Source: AP-15 sp963737145 (GTDB lineage: Bacteria > Pseudomonadota > Alphaproteobacteria > ATCC43930 > CGMCC-115725). Taken from it: a stretch of DNA of 64,000 bases. The stretch covers positions 1,798,001 to 1,862,000 of the forward strand of contig CAVTRO010000007.1 of assembly GCA_963737145.1 (NCBI GenBank), read 5' to 3'. The notes beneath the pieces are model-generated. The model was not told where the DNA came from. It saw only the letters and a list, made by a program, of their open reading frames with translations, and made no database searches. The position numbers and the translations under genes were made by a program. This document shows positions 17,420-26,552 of the stretch, one piece after another (the stretch's first letter is position 1; each line of letters begins with the position of its first letter).

Positions 17420-17971
17420 ATGCCCGACGATGCCACCGAGTTTAATCAGGCAATTCGGGCGCTTCTCGATCGATATCCCAAAGGCAGAATTTTGGCAGCT
17501 CTCCAGGCGACACCGCTTCGATCGGGTCCAAAGCGGAAGGACGACGTGCAGATACTGATCAAGATGGGCCGGGTCATGACGTGGCACAGAGATCTTTCTG
17601 ATCGTGCAGCGGCCGAGATTGTCACCCGACACCTGCCAAACAATAGGAGCAGCGTTATAGATCGAATTCGTAAGAGTTTTGCCAAAGATCGCGAGTATTA
17701 TCTTCGAGCTGGAAAAATGAACGAAATTATTCATTTGGCGATGGCGCGAGAGGGGGCGACAAGGTCTGCCGACAATAATAAAGAGAGTGGAGATAACAAA
17801 GAGAGTGGAGATAACAAAGAGCCGCCACTGGTTACACTGGTAGTTCCCGACGATGATACCCTGGAAGCGATGTTCCAGAAATTACGATCAGAGCTGGGAG
17901 CCGTCTGCAGGCTCACTGATAAGGACCCCGTCGTGGTCTTTCCTAAGCTGGGAGAAATTCGGCCAGAATAA
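17420..17971 (+). CDS. Hypothetical protein with internal tandem repeat
   Basis: 183 residues, MPDDATEFNQAIRALLDRYP onward. The N-terminal two thirds are helical and basic (SGPKRKDDVQILIKMGRV, NNRSSVIDRIRKSFAKDREY). Then comes a low-complexity stretch in which the DNA repeats an 18-base unit, giving NKESGDNKESGDNKE. The C-terminal 50 residues (LVTLVVPDDDTLEAMFQKL) look like a small alpha/beta unit. The last codons are themselves the first copy of a 32-base tandem duplication that runs past the stop. No family recognised; AT-richer than its neighbours, possibly acquired. Confidence 0.65.
   Translation: MPDDATEFNQAIRALLDRYPKGRILAALQATPLRSGPKRKDDVQILIKMGRVMTWHRDLSDRAAAEIVTRHLPNNRSSVIDRIRKSFAKDREYYLRAGKMNEIIHLAMAREGATRSADNNKESGDNKESGDNKEPPLVTLVVPDDDTLEAMFQKLRSELGAVCRLTDKDPVVVFPKLGEIRPE
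17778..17823 (+). repeat. 18-base tandem repeat inside the hypothetical gene
   Basis: The unit AGAGAGTGGAGATAACAA is present about 2.4 times; 18 bases keeps the frame and encodes repeats of about six residues (KESGDN). Confidence 0.75.
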
Positions 17972-18009
17972 ATCCCAAGCTGGGAGGAAATCCAGCCTGA
18001 ATAAATCCC
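17945..18009 (+). repeat. 32/33-base direct tandem duplication
   Basis: Two copies starting AAGCTGGGAG and ending AATAAATCCC lie end to end; the first includes the stop codon of the upstream gene. Confidence 0.7.
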
Positions 18010-18537
18010 AAGAATTACCAAAGCTTGCTGCCTACATCGGTCGGTGATGCGTATTCGTAACTCCCTGGAACGTTCAAATGCCTCAATGCCGCCCCGTAGC
18101 TCTCCTAGCTATTATTCGATCAGGAACAAGCCGCACTCGGGCTCCGCACTAAAAGCGAGGTTTGGCCTTCCTTGCCGCCTGAATTCGCTAACCGCTGTGG
18201 ATCGATCACCGAGAAGACCGATGGAAGCATCACGTCAGCGAGTGAATTTGGCCGTCGCTGGAATGGAGCCGACCACACCTAGTCGGTGACACTTCAAGCG
18301 GCTGGACTACTACCGGAAGTTACCCCGCGGATACGCTTTGGGCGAGGGGAAACTGAAGCCAGGAACCTCTATCGCGTGCGGGGCGCTCGACTGGCTCGAA
18401 CCGGATGCAGCGAATCTGGGGGCGTCACAGGGCGTGATCCCGAACCTCGTCGGCGGCGATCGCGTTCGAGGGTTCGATTACGAGCAACGCTCCACGGTTC
18501 AATCGGATGGATTTCGGTATATGAAGGATACTTATTA
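18010..18537. other. Intergenic stretch, no supported gene
   Basis: About 530 bases. The frame of the methyltransferase gene is open further upstream to 18286, but the added residues have no family likeness and the ATG at 18538 has a better ribosome-binding site (AAGGA), so the extension was left out. Confidence 0.5.
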
Positions 18538-19933
18538 ATGGTCAACAAAGTTAAACGGCAACCAACATTGAGATCTCCAGAACAAAGCTTGAAGGGGAAT
18601 ACAATATTGAAGGTCGTGTACCGTCGCATCGACACGCTGAAACCCGATCCCGCAAACCCTCGGCTCCACACCAAGAAGCAGATCCGGCAGATTGCTGACA
18701 GTATCAATGCATTTGATTTCAACGTCCCTATGCTGATCGACGGTGCGGACAATATTGTCGCCGGGCACGGTAGGTATTTCGCATGTCGCCTGCTCGGCAG
18801 AACTGTGGTGCCGACGCTGTGCCTCGATCACCTCACTGCGGAGCAGACCCGCGCCTTCAGGATTGCCGATAACCGGCTGACCGAGATCTCGACTTGGGAC
18901 GACCGTCTGTTGGCGGAGCAGCTCAGGGATCTCTCGCTGCACGGCCTCGATTTCACTCTTGAGGTCACCGGCTTCGAAATGGGCGAGATCGATCTGCGGA
19001 TCGCCTCACTCGAGGAGCCGCCCGAACGCGACGACGACCCGGCAGATGTAGTTCCCGAGGTTTCGGCCGGCCCGCCGCTCACCAAGTACGGGGATCTGTG
19101 GGTGCTCGATCGCCATCGCCTGTTATGCGGCAGTGCCTTGGAAACTCCGGCCTTCGCGGCTCTGATGGGCGAAGAACAGGCCGCGGTGGGGTTCACCGAT
19201 CCGCCCTATAACGTGCCGATCGAAGGCCACGCCAGCGGCCTCGGCGCGACCCACCATCGCCCCTTCCCGATGGCTTCGGGCGAGATGGACAGTTCCGAAT
19301 TCACGGCCTTTCTCAGCGAGGCTTTCCGCAACCTGGCGGCGTGTTAGCATTGCCGGCTCCATCCATTTCGTCTGCATGGACTGGCGCCACATCGAGGAGC
19401 TGCTGGCCGCCGGTCGGGCCGCCTATGGCGAACTGAAGAACCTGTGCGTCTGGGTCAAAGATAATGCCGGAATGGGCTCGCTCTACCGCAGCCAGCACGA
19501 GCTCGTGTTCGTGTTCGTGTTTAAGCATGGCCACAACGGGCATCGCAACAACGTCCAGCTCGGCCGTTTCGGGCGTAACCGCAGTAATATTTGGCGCTAC
19601 CCCGGCGCCAACTCCTTTGCCCGATGTGGCGAGGAGGGCAATCTGCTGGCGTTGCACCCGACCGTGAAACCGGTCGCGATGGTCGCCGACGCGATCCTCG
19701 ACTGCTCGGCGCGCGGCGACATCGTGCTCGACACTTTTCTCGGCAGCGGCACGACGCTGATCGCCGCCGAGCGCACCGGCCGACGCTGCCATGGAATGGA
19801 GCTCGACCCCGCCTATGTCGATACCAGCGTCCGCCGTTGGCAGAAACTGACCGGCGGCAGCGCTCGTCACGCCGCGAGCGGCCGCAGCTTTGACGACCTC
19901 GCGCGCGAGGCGGAGGTGGCCAATGCCGCCTGA
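18538..19933 (+). CDS. ParB-like nuclease domain / site-specific DNA methyltransferase (one frameshift)
   Basis: Fusion of about 465 residues common in alphaproteobacterial prophage-like loci. N-terminus: ParB/Srx-like domain (RRIDTLKPDPANPRLHTKKQ, VAGHGRYFACRLLG, AFRIADNRLTEISTWDD). Linker, then KYGDLWVLDRHRLLCGSA, methyltransferase motif IV TDPPYNV and, after a frame change near 19344, MDWRHIEELL, ALHPTVKPVAM and the SAM-binding motif FLGSGTTLIAAERTGR. The order DPPY before FxGxG is that of beta-class N4-cytosine/N6-adenine enzymes. No partner restriction enzyme is present. It overlaps the DUF5681 gene by 11 bases and heads a three-gene unit with the terminase. The frameshift leaves each half without one catalytic motif. 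Confidence 0.88.
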
Positions 19934-20318
19934 CAGCGAGGGCGATTACGAAGTGGGCTACGGCAAGCCGCCGCGCGAGACCCGCTTCGCGAAAGGTCAG
20001 TCCGGCAATCCTCGCGGCCGGCCATCCGGCGCGAAGAACCTCAAGACGCTGCTAAGTGAGGCGTTGAACGAGATGGTGGTCGTCACAGAAAACGGTGGGC
20101 GTCGCAAAGTCACCAAGCGCCGAGCGATCATCACCCAGCTCGTCAACCGCTCGGCCACCGCCGATTTTCGTGCGATCAAGATCCTTCTCGATATCGTGAG
20201 GGACATCGAACGTCAGACCGAGTCGACTACGCCCGAGATCTCCGATTTCAGCGAGGCGGACGAAAAGGTCCTCGAACAGATCAAGGCGCGTTTCTCCACC
20301 GGGGAACCCGAGCAATGA
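19923..20318 (+). CDS. DUF5681 domain protein
   Basis: 131 residues from MPPDSEGDYEVGYGKPP. Hallmark DUF5681 segment near the N-terminus: ETRFAKGQSGNPRGRPSGAK, followed by NLKTLLSEALNEMVVV and RRAIITQLVNRSATADFRAI. The family is small and found next to phage-type terminases and ParB-methyltransferases; it may act as a DNA-binding small terminase-like subunit, which is an inference from position. It overlaps the preceding stop by 11 bases and the next start by 4 (ATGA), so all three genes are translationally linked. Confidence 0.85.
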   Translation: MPPDSEGDYEVGYGKPPRETRFAKGQSGNPRGRPSGAKNLKTLLSEALNEMVVVTENGGRRKVTKRRAIITQLVNRSATADFRAIKILLDIVRDIERQTESTTPEISDFSEADEKVLEQIKARFSTGEPEQ

Positions 20319-21947
20319 CAGTGCTGACCCCGGCGCAGTACGAGTTCCTGCTGCGGCGCGACTTAGCCACCTTCGCCGGACGTTGCTTCCAAGCCCTCAA
20401 CCCACAGACCGAGCTGGCGATGAACTGGCATCTCGAGGTCATCGCCGACAAGCTCACCGCGGTGCGGGAAGGAAAGATCCGGCGGCTGATCATCAACCTG
20501 CCGCCCCGCCACCTCAAATCCTTGATGGCGTCGATCGCCTTCCCGGCGTGGTGTCTCGGACAAGATCCCTCGGCCCAGATCCTCTGCGTCAGCTATGCCC
20601 AGGATCTCGCCGATAAGCTCGCCCGCGATTGCCGGGGCCTCATGATGAGCCCGTGGTATCAGCGGATCTTTTCGACCCGCCTGGCGCCGCACCGCCAGGC
20701 GGTGCAGGAGTTCATCACCACCCGCCAAGGCTACCGGCTCGCCACTTCCACCGGCGGCGTGCTGACCGGACGCGGCGCCGACATAATCCTGATCGATGAT
20801 CCGTTGAAGCCGGAGGAGGCGCTCTCCGACGCGCAGCGGAAAGCCGCCAACGAGTGGTACGACCACACCCTCTACAGCCGGCTCAACGACAAGCGCCATG
20901 GCGCCATCGTGATCATCATGCAGCGGTTGCACGAAGACGACCTCATCGGTCACGTCCTTGCGCAGGAAGGTTGGGAGTTCCTGAGCTTTCCGGCGATCGC
21001 CGAGGCCGACGAGGTGCACCGGATCGAGACGATCTTGAAACCGAAATGCTTCCGCCGCCGTCAGGGCGAAGCCTTGCACCCGGACCGCGAGCCGCTCGAA
21101 ACCCTCGACCACATTCGCCGGACGATCGGCGAATACAACTTTGCCGGCCAGTACCAGCAATCGCCCGCCCCGTTGGGCGGCGGCCTGGTCAAGGCGGAAT
21201 GGTTCAAGCGCTACGGCGAGAAAGATCGGCCGGAGCGTTTCGACCGCATCGTGCAGAGCTGGGACACCGCCAACAAGGCGACCGAGCTCAGCGATTTCTC
21301 GGTGTGCACGACCTGGGGCGTGAAGGGCAAGGACCTCTTCCTCCTCGGTCTATTCCGTCGGCGGCTCGAATACCCGGCGCTCAAGCGTGCCGTGCGCGAG
21401 CAGCAGAGCCTGTTCGACGCGAAGGAAGTGCTGATCGAGGACAAGGCCTCGGGCACCCAGCTGATCCAGGAGCTGATCAACGACGGCTGCCACGGCGTCA
21501 CGCGCTACCAGCCGACCTGCGACAAGATCATGCGTCTGCACGCGCAGACCGCGATGATCGAGAACGGCTTCGTCTACATCCCCGAGACGGCGCCGTGGCT
21601 CGCCGAATACCTGCACGAGCTGACCGTCTTTCCCAAGGGCAAGCACGACGATCAGGTCGAACTCGACCGCTCAGTTCCTGGACTGGTTCAAGAAGCCTTA
21701 CCCGGGCCAAGGGATCCTGGAGTACTACCGGATGCGAGCCGAGCGCCATCAGAACCCCGAGAACCCGGAACGATATCGGGTTCGCCTGCAGGCGCCTTAC
21801 GGTATGGGGGCCGTGCAAACCTTCTCGGGCCGGCACATCAACGTCAGCCCGGACGGCACCATCGAAATGTCTGCCGACGACGCCCAATACCAGATCCGTG
21901 CTGGCTGGACCAAGCTCGCAGAATGGACGCGCGACGAAGCGGCTTGA
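20315..21947 (+). CDS. Phage terminase large subunit (one frameshift)
   Basis: Packaging ATPase/nuclease of about 544 residues. N-terminal ATPase domain with the Walker A-like LPPRHLKS and Walker B ILIDDP; then FAGQYQQSPAPLGGG; C-terminal RNase H-like nuclease with the acidic residues of VQSWDTANK, VLIEDKASGTQL and KHDDQVD. An extra A near 21660 shifts the frame in the last acidic motif; the true tail continues STAQFLDWFKKPLPGQG to RAGWTKLAEWTRDEAA and a stop at 21947. No portal, capsid or tail gene follows, so this is an orphan terminase. Together with DUF5681 and the ParB-methyltransferase it forms a trio seen repeatedly in alphaproteobacteria. Confidence 0.9.
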
Positions 21948-22253
21948 TCCGCCTGTGATCACACTAAGCGTCAACCCTGGTTCGTGTCGTTTCGCCGCTG
22001 CTCTCGTGCGGTTTTCGAGGAACAGCCCGACCTCCGTACCAAAGCCAGACGAACAGCTACGGCAACGCCCGTTCGCTGCGCGATCGAAACCGGAGGTGCC
22101 GAAGCAGTTCAGCGGGGGTATCGACTCTAACGGGGGGAGCAGAGTTCGAATCCCCCTTTTTACCAGTGCATCCTGTTACCGGCCGTGAGCTGGATACGCG
22201 CTTCGCCGCCGCCGGGCTCCATCCTTATGTTTAATTCTGACGGGGAACCGACA
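21948..22253. other. Intergenic stretch with tRNA-like T-arm scrap
   Basis: About 300 bases after the terminase. GAGTTCGAATCCCCC at 22146-22160 resembles the T-loop end of a tRNA gene, but no acceptor, D- or anticodon arm can be folded upstream. It may belong to the dispersed repeat family or be the residue of an attachment site. Confidence 0.4.
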
Positions 22254-22284
22254 GTTCGAATCCGGCTCCCTCCAGCGGAGAGTC
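22254..22284 (+). repeat. Dispersed repeat copy (truncates IS256 gene)
   Basis: GTTCGAATCC followed by CTCCCTCCAGCGGAGAGTC. The same core occurs in the same orientation at 46781 and 46948, inverted at 26231-26261, and in diverged form at 9933, 39696 and 42995. Confidence 0.65.
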
Positions 22285-22566
22285 AACCGTTCGAACAAGC
22301 TCGGTCGAGAAACGCCCGGTTCGATCCTGCGGAACCCGCAGCTCCAGCTTGCCGACCCGCGTGATCAGCGTCCGGCCGTAATAGCCCGACCTGTAGCCCT
22401 GCCGGCCCGCCGCCCGTTCGCCCTTCTCGGCGCCGAGCGCCTCCGTCATCTCGGCTTCGAGCACCTCCTGCAGCGCCGTCCGCACCAGCGCCCGCAGAAA
22501 CTCCTCGTCCTCCGCCAGAAGCGCTTTGACGTCGATCGTCCCAGCTCTACCCTGTCTCTTGGTCAT
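22254..22566 (-). pseudogene. IS256 family transposase, N-terminal fragment
   Basis: Start MTKRQGRAGTIDVKALLAED at 22566 (GAGGATG upstream). EEFLRALVRTALQEVLEAEM, ALGAEKGERAAGRQGYRSGY and YGRTLITRVGKLELRVPQDR are the standard IS256 N-terminus. After about 90 residues, at FSTEL near 22300, the sequence passes straight into the dispersed repeat and a stop, losing the whole DDE catalytic domain (about 300 residues). A dead fragment. Confidence 0.85.
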
Positions 22567-22932
22567 GGTGTGCATCCTCGCCAAAGGATCCGGTGATTGC
22601 GATATCACCCGCATACCATGACCATCCGCCTCAGCGGCTTTTGCAGAACTTCCCGGACACTACCGCCAACTGTCAGATCAAGTATGGACTACTACACCTC
22701 ATGCCAGCCGATTACCCCGCCCCGATCCGCCGTTGACAAACTCGGCCTGGCATCAACAACTCTACGGCGCCCGGAGCACAGCTGATTACGATCGCGGCAG
22801 GCGACAGGTTCACCTGGAGCAATGACAATCGCAGTCCACCCGTGGTGGTGTTCTGGTCAACTCACCCCGGACTGCAAGGAAAGATAGATCAGGCTACGCG
22901 CAGAGCTGATGCGATAGGCACCGGGAAATGGT
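22567..22932. other. Intergenic stretch, probably the outer end of the IS256 remnant
   Basis: About 365 bases with no supported gene. The part next to the fragment (to about 22680) reads like an IS256 upstream end, but its terminal repeat could not be confirmed because the partner end is lost. Confidence 0.35.
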
Positions 22933-23166
22933 TCACGGATAGCGTAGCTGGTAGCGGGTTTGATAATCAGCGAAGCGATCCTGCATCGCCTTTTCGGTCG
23001 CAAGACCCTTTGCATAGGCCTTGCTGAGATTGTCGCTGCCCACGGCACTGGCTTCTGTGTGATCTTCCCAAGCCTGATGATAGGTATCGATCAAAGCATC
23101 GTCTCCGAGCACTGAAAGACTTTTGGCGAATTCATCAACGGCGTGCTGTTGTGTGGCAGTGAGCAT
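22933..23166 (-). CDS. Small hypothetical protein
   Basis: 77 residues, MLTATQQHAVDEFAKSLSVL to YQTRYQLRYP. Entirely helical and acidic/polar in look, with no membrane segment. The frame is clean and its amino-acid mix is protein-like (DDALIDTYHQAWEDHTEASA), but the ribosome-binding site is weak and no family is recognised. It sits upstream of groEL on the same strand in a separate unit. Confidence 0.5.
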   Translation of the reverse strand: MLTATQQHAVDEFAKSLSVLGDDALIDTYHQAWEDHTEASAVGSDNLSKAYAKGLATEKAMQDRFADYQTRYQLRYP

Positions 23167-23347
23167 TTTGAGAGGCTTTCATTAGGTGATAATGTCACTG
23201 AAGTTTGTCGATTTTGAAGTTCAATCCGGGAGTCGTCCCCATTGAGGGATCGAACTAGAAAGTGGGCAGGGCCCCATCGCCTCTCCCGTCTTCAAGGAGA
23301 GGCGAGGCCCTTTCCACGGCGGGGAGAGCCCCAAGTGCCAGTGGAGT

Positions 23348-25000
23348 TTAATAATCCATCCCGCCCATGCCCCCGCCCCCCATGCCGCCGCCGGTAGACA
23401 TTCCAGCCGCGCCCTTAGGTTCCGGCCTGTCGGCTACCATCGCCTCGGTGGTAATCAACAGTCCCGCAACTGAGCCGGCATCCTGCAGCGCTACCCGCAC
23501 GACCTTGGTCGGATCGATAATCCCGGCTTTCACCATGTCCTTGTACTCGCCCGACTGTGCATCAAAGCCGAAATTCGGGTCGTTCTTGTCGGTCAGCTTG
23601 CCGACCACGATCGAGCCCTCGACCCCGGAATTCTCCGCGATCTGCCGCACCGGCGACTGGATGGCCTTACCGACGATCTCGATACCGACCTTCTGGTCGT
23701 TGTTCGCGGGGTTGAGGCCGGGCAGAATTTTGCTCGCGAAAAGCAGCGCAACACCGCCGCCGGCCACGACACCTTCCTCGACCGCAGCCTTGGTCGCGTG
23801 CATGGCGTCGTCGACGCGGTCCTTGCGCTCCTTCACCTCGACCTCGGTGCTGCCGCCGACGCGTATAATCGCTACGCCACCCGCCAGTTTAGCCAGACGC
23901 TCTTCCAGCTTCTCGCGGTCGTAATCCGAGGTCGTCTCCTCGATCTGCGCCCGGATCTGGTTGGTGCGCGCGACGATGTCTTCTTTCTTACCGGCACCAT
24001 CGATGATCGTCGTATTCTCCTTATCAATGCGTACGCGTTTGGCGCGGCCGAGCATGTCGAGGGTGACGTTCTCGAGCTTGATGCCGAGGTCTTCCGAGAT
24101 CACCTGACCGCCGGTCAGGGCGGCGATGTCCTCGAGCATGGCCTTGCGCCGGTCGCCGAAACCCGGCGCCTTGACCGCCGCGACCTTGAGGCCACCGCGT
24201 AGCTTGTTGACGACGAGGGTGGCAAGCGCCTCGCCTTCGATGTCCTCGGCGACGATCAGCAAAGGCCGCGCGCTCTGCACGACGGCTTCGAGAATTGGCA
24301 GCAAGGTCTGCAGGCTGGAGAGCTTCTTTTCGTGCAGCAGGATGTAGGCGTCTTCGAGTTCGGCGAGCATCTTCTCCGCATTGGTGACGAAATACGGACT
24401 CAGATAGCCGCGGTCGAACTGCATTCCCTCGACGACGTCGAGCTCGGTTTCGAGTGATTTCGCCTCTTCGACGGTGATGACGCCCTCGTTGCCGACCTTC
24501 TTCATGGCCTCGGCCAGCATACGGCCGATCTCGGTGTCGCCATTGGCCGAGATGGTGCCGACCTGCGCGATCTCGTCGTTCGTCGAGACCTTCTTCGAGC
24601 GCTTTTGAATGTCCTTGACCACCGCGTCGACTGCCATATCGACACCGCGCTTCAGATCCATCGGGTTCATCCCCGCCGCAACCGCCTTGACACCCTCGCG
24701 CACCATCGCGTGGGCAAGAATGGTCGCGGTCGTCGTGCCGTCGCCGGCGACTGAGCTGGTTTTGCTGGCCACCTCGCGCACCATCTGCGCGCCCATGTTC
24801 TCGAATTTGTCGCTGAGCTCGATTTCCTTGGCGACGGTGACGCCGTCCTTGGTGATCCGCGGCGCGCCGTAGCTCTTGTCGAGAACGACATTGCGGCCCT
24901 TGGGCCCCAAGGTCACCCTGACGGCATTGGTGAGTGTATCAATGCCGTGGAGCATCCGCTCGCGTGCATCGGTGCCTAGGCGAATATCTTTAGCAGCCAT
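23348..25000 (-). CDS. groEL: Chaperonin GroEL
   Basis: Hsp60 subunit, 550 residues, forming the double-ring folding chamber with GroES. The start MAAKDIRLGTDARERMLHGI at 25000 is standard. LGPKGRNVVLDKSYG, GDGTTTATILA (ATP site), AAGMNPMDLKRGVD, FDRGYLSPYF and PGFGDRRKAMLEDIAAL are present, and the C-terminal GGM tail (GGGMGGGGMGGMDY) is intact. It begins 16 bases after groES, in one heat-shock operon under the CIRCE element at 25365. The divergence of its first residues (DIRLGTD rather than DVKFG) suggests one of several groEL paralogues, as is usual in Rhizobiales. Confidence 0.97.
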   Translation of the reverse strand: MAAKDIRLGTDARERMLHGIDTLTNAVRVTLGPKGRNVVLDKSYGAPRITKDGVTVAKEIELSDKFENMGAQMVREVASKTSSVAGDGTTTATILAHAMVREGVKAVAAGMNPMDLKRGVDMAVDAVVKDIQKRSKKVSTNDEIAQVGTISANGDTEIGRMLAEAMKKVGNEGVITVEEAKSLETELDVVEGMQFDRGYLSPYFVTNAEKMLAELEDAYILLHEKKLSSLQTLLPILEAVVQSARPLLIVAEDIEGEALATLVVNKLRGGLKVAAVKAPGFGDRRKAMLEDIAALTGGQVISEDLGIKLENVTLDMLGRAKRVRIDKENTTIIDGAGKKEDIVARTNQIRAQIEETTSDYDREKLEERLAKLAGGVAIIRVGGSTEVEVKERKDRVDDAMHATKAAVEEGVVAGGGVALLFASKILPGLNPANNDQKVGIEIVGKAIQSPVRQIAENSGVEGSIVVGKLTDKNDPNFGFDAQSGEYKDMVKAGIIDPTKVVRVALQDAGSVAGLLITTEAMVADRPEPKGAAGMSTGGGMGGGGMGGMDY

Positions 25001-25016
25001 GTTTGCTCTCCAGTGG

Positions 25017-25331
25017 TTAAGCAGCTTTCGTATTCGCAGCGGCGTGATCAACCACGCCCATGATGTCGGATTCCTTCATGATCATGAGGTCCTCGCCATC
25101 GAGCTTGACCTCGGTGCCCGACCACTTGCCGAATAGCACGCGGTCGCCGGTCTTGACGTCGAGCGGGTGCAGCTTGCCGTCCTCGCTGCGTACGCCGGGG
25201 CCGACGGCCACGACTTCGCCTTCCATCGGCTTTTCCTGCGCGGTGTCAGGGATAAGGATGCCGCCAGCAGTTTTTGCCTCCGGCTCGACACGACGAATCA
25301 GAACGCGGTCCTGCAATGGGCGCAGTTTCAT
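25017..25331 (-). CDS. groES: Co-chaperonin GroES
   Basis: 104-residue Hsp10 lid of the GroEL chamber. MKLRPLQDRVLIRRVEPEAK, a GGILIPDTAQEKP mobile loop, VGPGVRSEDGKLHPLDVKTG, VLFGKWSGTEVKLDGEDLMI and ESDIMGVV cover the whole family. The ribosome-binding site GGAGACC lies just upstream of the ATG at 25331. First gene of the groESL operon. Confidence 0.97.
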   Translation of the reverse strand: MKLRPLQDRVLIRRVEPEAKTAGGILIPDTAQEKPMEGEVVAVGPGVRSEDGKLHPLDVKTGDRVLFGKWSGTEVKLDGEDLMIMKESDIMGVVDHAAANTKAA

Positions 25332-25364
25332 GGATGGTCTCCTCTGACCAGAATTTTGAGGGCG

Positions 25365-25391
25365 TTAGCACTCTCGGATGGGGAGTGACAA
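25365..25391 (-). promoter_or_regulatory. CIRCE element (HrcA operator) upstream of groES
   Basis: TTAGCACTC, nine bases, then GAGTGACAA: the CIRCE consensus is TTAGCACTC-N9-GAGTGCTAA, so one half-site is perfect and the other has two or three changes. It is 34 bases before the groES start, the usual place for HrcA repression of chaperonin operons. hrcA itself is not in the window. Confidence 0.85.
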
Positions 25392-25756
25392 TGCGCATAT
25401 CACGACATGGGACTTATGGTTCTCGAATACAACTAAAAACTACCATGAGCTTCACAAGTTTTTACAAAGAGACGAGATATCATCAACCAGCGTATTAATT
25501 TAACAGTCAAATATATTTCTTGCTATCATTTCTGAAACGCTCGTCCGACTGGAAGCATAACGACGAGTAATCGTGGGGATAGGCGGCGTCGGTCGCGGAT
25601 CAAGCCCAAACTCGGCCGCAGTAGGGACAAGGGGCTCCGGCTCGCGAAGCATCGAATTCGACACGCGTTTGGGACTACCCTCAGTCGCGTAATCCGTTCC
25701 CACGGCTCGACCCGGATACTGCTGGCGGATCAGCGACAAGGAGCGAGATGACTGCC

Positions 25757-25812
25757 GCCCCGGCCCCCTCCCATTCCCTCCACCGCAGGCGGGGGAGGGG
25801 TAGGGTCGGGGC
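25757..25812. repeat. GC-rich imperfect palindrome
   Basis: Arms of about 20 bases (GCCCCGGCCCCCTCCC and its near-complement ending GGGTAGGGTCGGGGC) around a CCGCAGGC centre. Could be a REP-like intergenic element or a terminator; no U-tract. Confidence 0.5.
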
Positions 25813-26230
25813 CAAGGCGCTCCTTAAATATCTCACTGGGCCGGAGGCGGCGTCTCGCTTTAAAAATTAAAGGCTTTGTGCCGGGATAGCCGATATCGAC
25901 CGACCGCGTTGATCGGGGTCGCCATTTAATGGATAGCGAACAGGTCCTGCCCGATCTTGTGACCAGTCCGGCTGTCCAGGATGACCTCGACCTTGTGCCG
26001 GGAGTGCGGGGGATTTAGACGCTTACCCCCGCCGCGTCGGACGGCATGGCTCATGGTTACCGCGACGGCCCGTTGTGTCCGAGATTTAGCGGCTCGTCGA
26101 TCACCGGTTCAGTACCAAACCGTGTCGCAAAGGCTTTGGCCTGCGCGGCAACCGCGAAGTCTACCGAGACAAGAACGCGGGCAAAGAGCTTTGGCGGCTT
26201 GCTTCTGACTGGGAAGTCAGGTTCGCACGA

Positions 26231-26261
26231 GACTCTCCGCTGGAGGGAAACGGATTCGAAC
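26231..26261 (-). repeat. Dispersed repeat copy (inverted)
   Basis: GACTCTCCGCTGGAGGG followed by CGGATTCGAAC is the complement of the copies at 22254, 46781 and 46948. It is preceded by GGTTCGCACGA and followed by TTCTGGTTCCGCG, features shared with the copy at 39696. Confidence 0.65.
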
Positions 26262-26552
26262 TTCTGGTTCCGCGCCGGCGGTTCCGCCGGAAGAGCGGTT
26301 TGGGCCAGGGAAGGCCGACGATTGTTTTCCCCGAGAAGGAAAGCGTCCCGCCCCGCCTGTCATTCAATCGATCAAGCTCCAAAACGAACTCTTCTTCGTG
26401 ATGTCGCCGCGCGAGAAACCGCGATCGGAGGCGACAGATCAGCCATGGAACCTAAGCTGCTGCGGAGCTGTCAACTCAGGGACGGCGTGCCGGGCCGAGC
26501 GACCTTTAAGCCGGCGCAATAACCGAAACTGCTTTTCCCCTAAAGGGCTGTC

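Larger units (their letters stand above)
25392..26552. other. Long intergenic region with repeats
   Basis: About 1.16 kb. An imperfect GC-rich palindrome lies at 25757-25812 (arms starting GCCCCGGCCC and ending GGGTCGGGGC) and an inverted copy of the dispersed repeat at 26231-26261. Open frames here are made of repeat sequence and have no family likeness. The groESL promoter should be near 25392-25480. Confidence 0.5.

Noticed and set aside
22139..22170. Possible tRNA 3' end and phage attachment site after the terminase
   Set aside because: The T-arm stem does not pair and no other tRNA arm can be folded upstream; more likely a member of the dispersed repeat family.
25500..25739. 79-residue minus-strand frame upstream of groES
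   Set aside because: Pro/Thr/Arg-rich, no ribosome-binding site, no family likeness.
26046..26522. 158-residue open frame containing SHETLRWRETDSNFWFR
   Set aside because: This peptide is the translation of the dispersed repeat; similar database entries are repeat artefacts.
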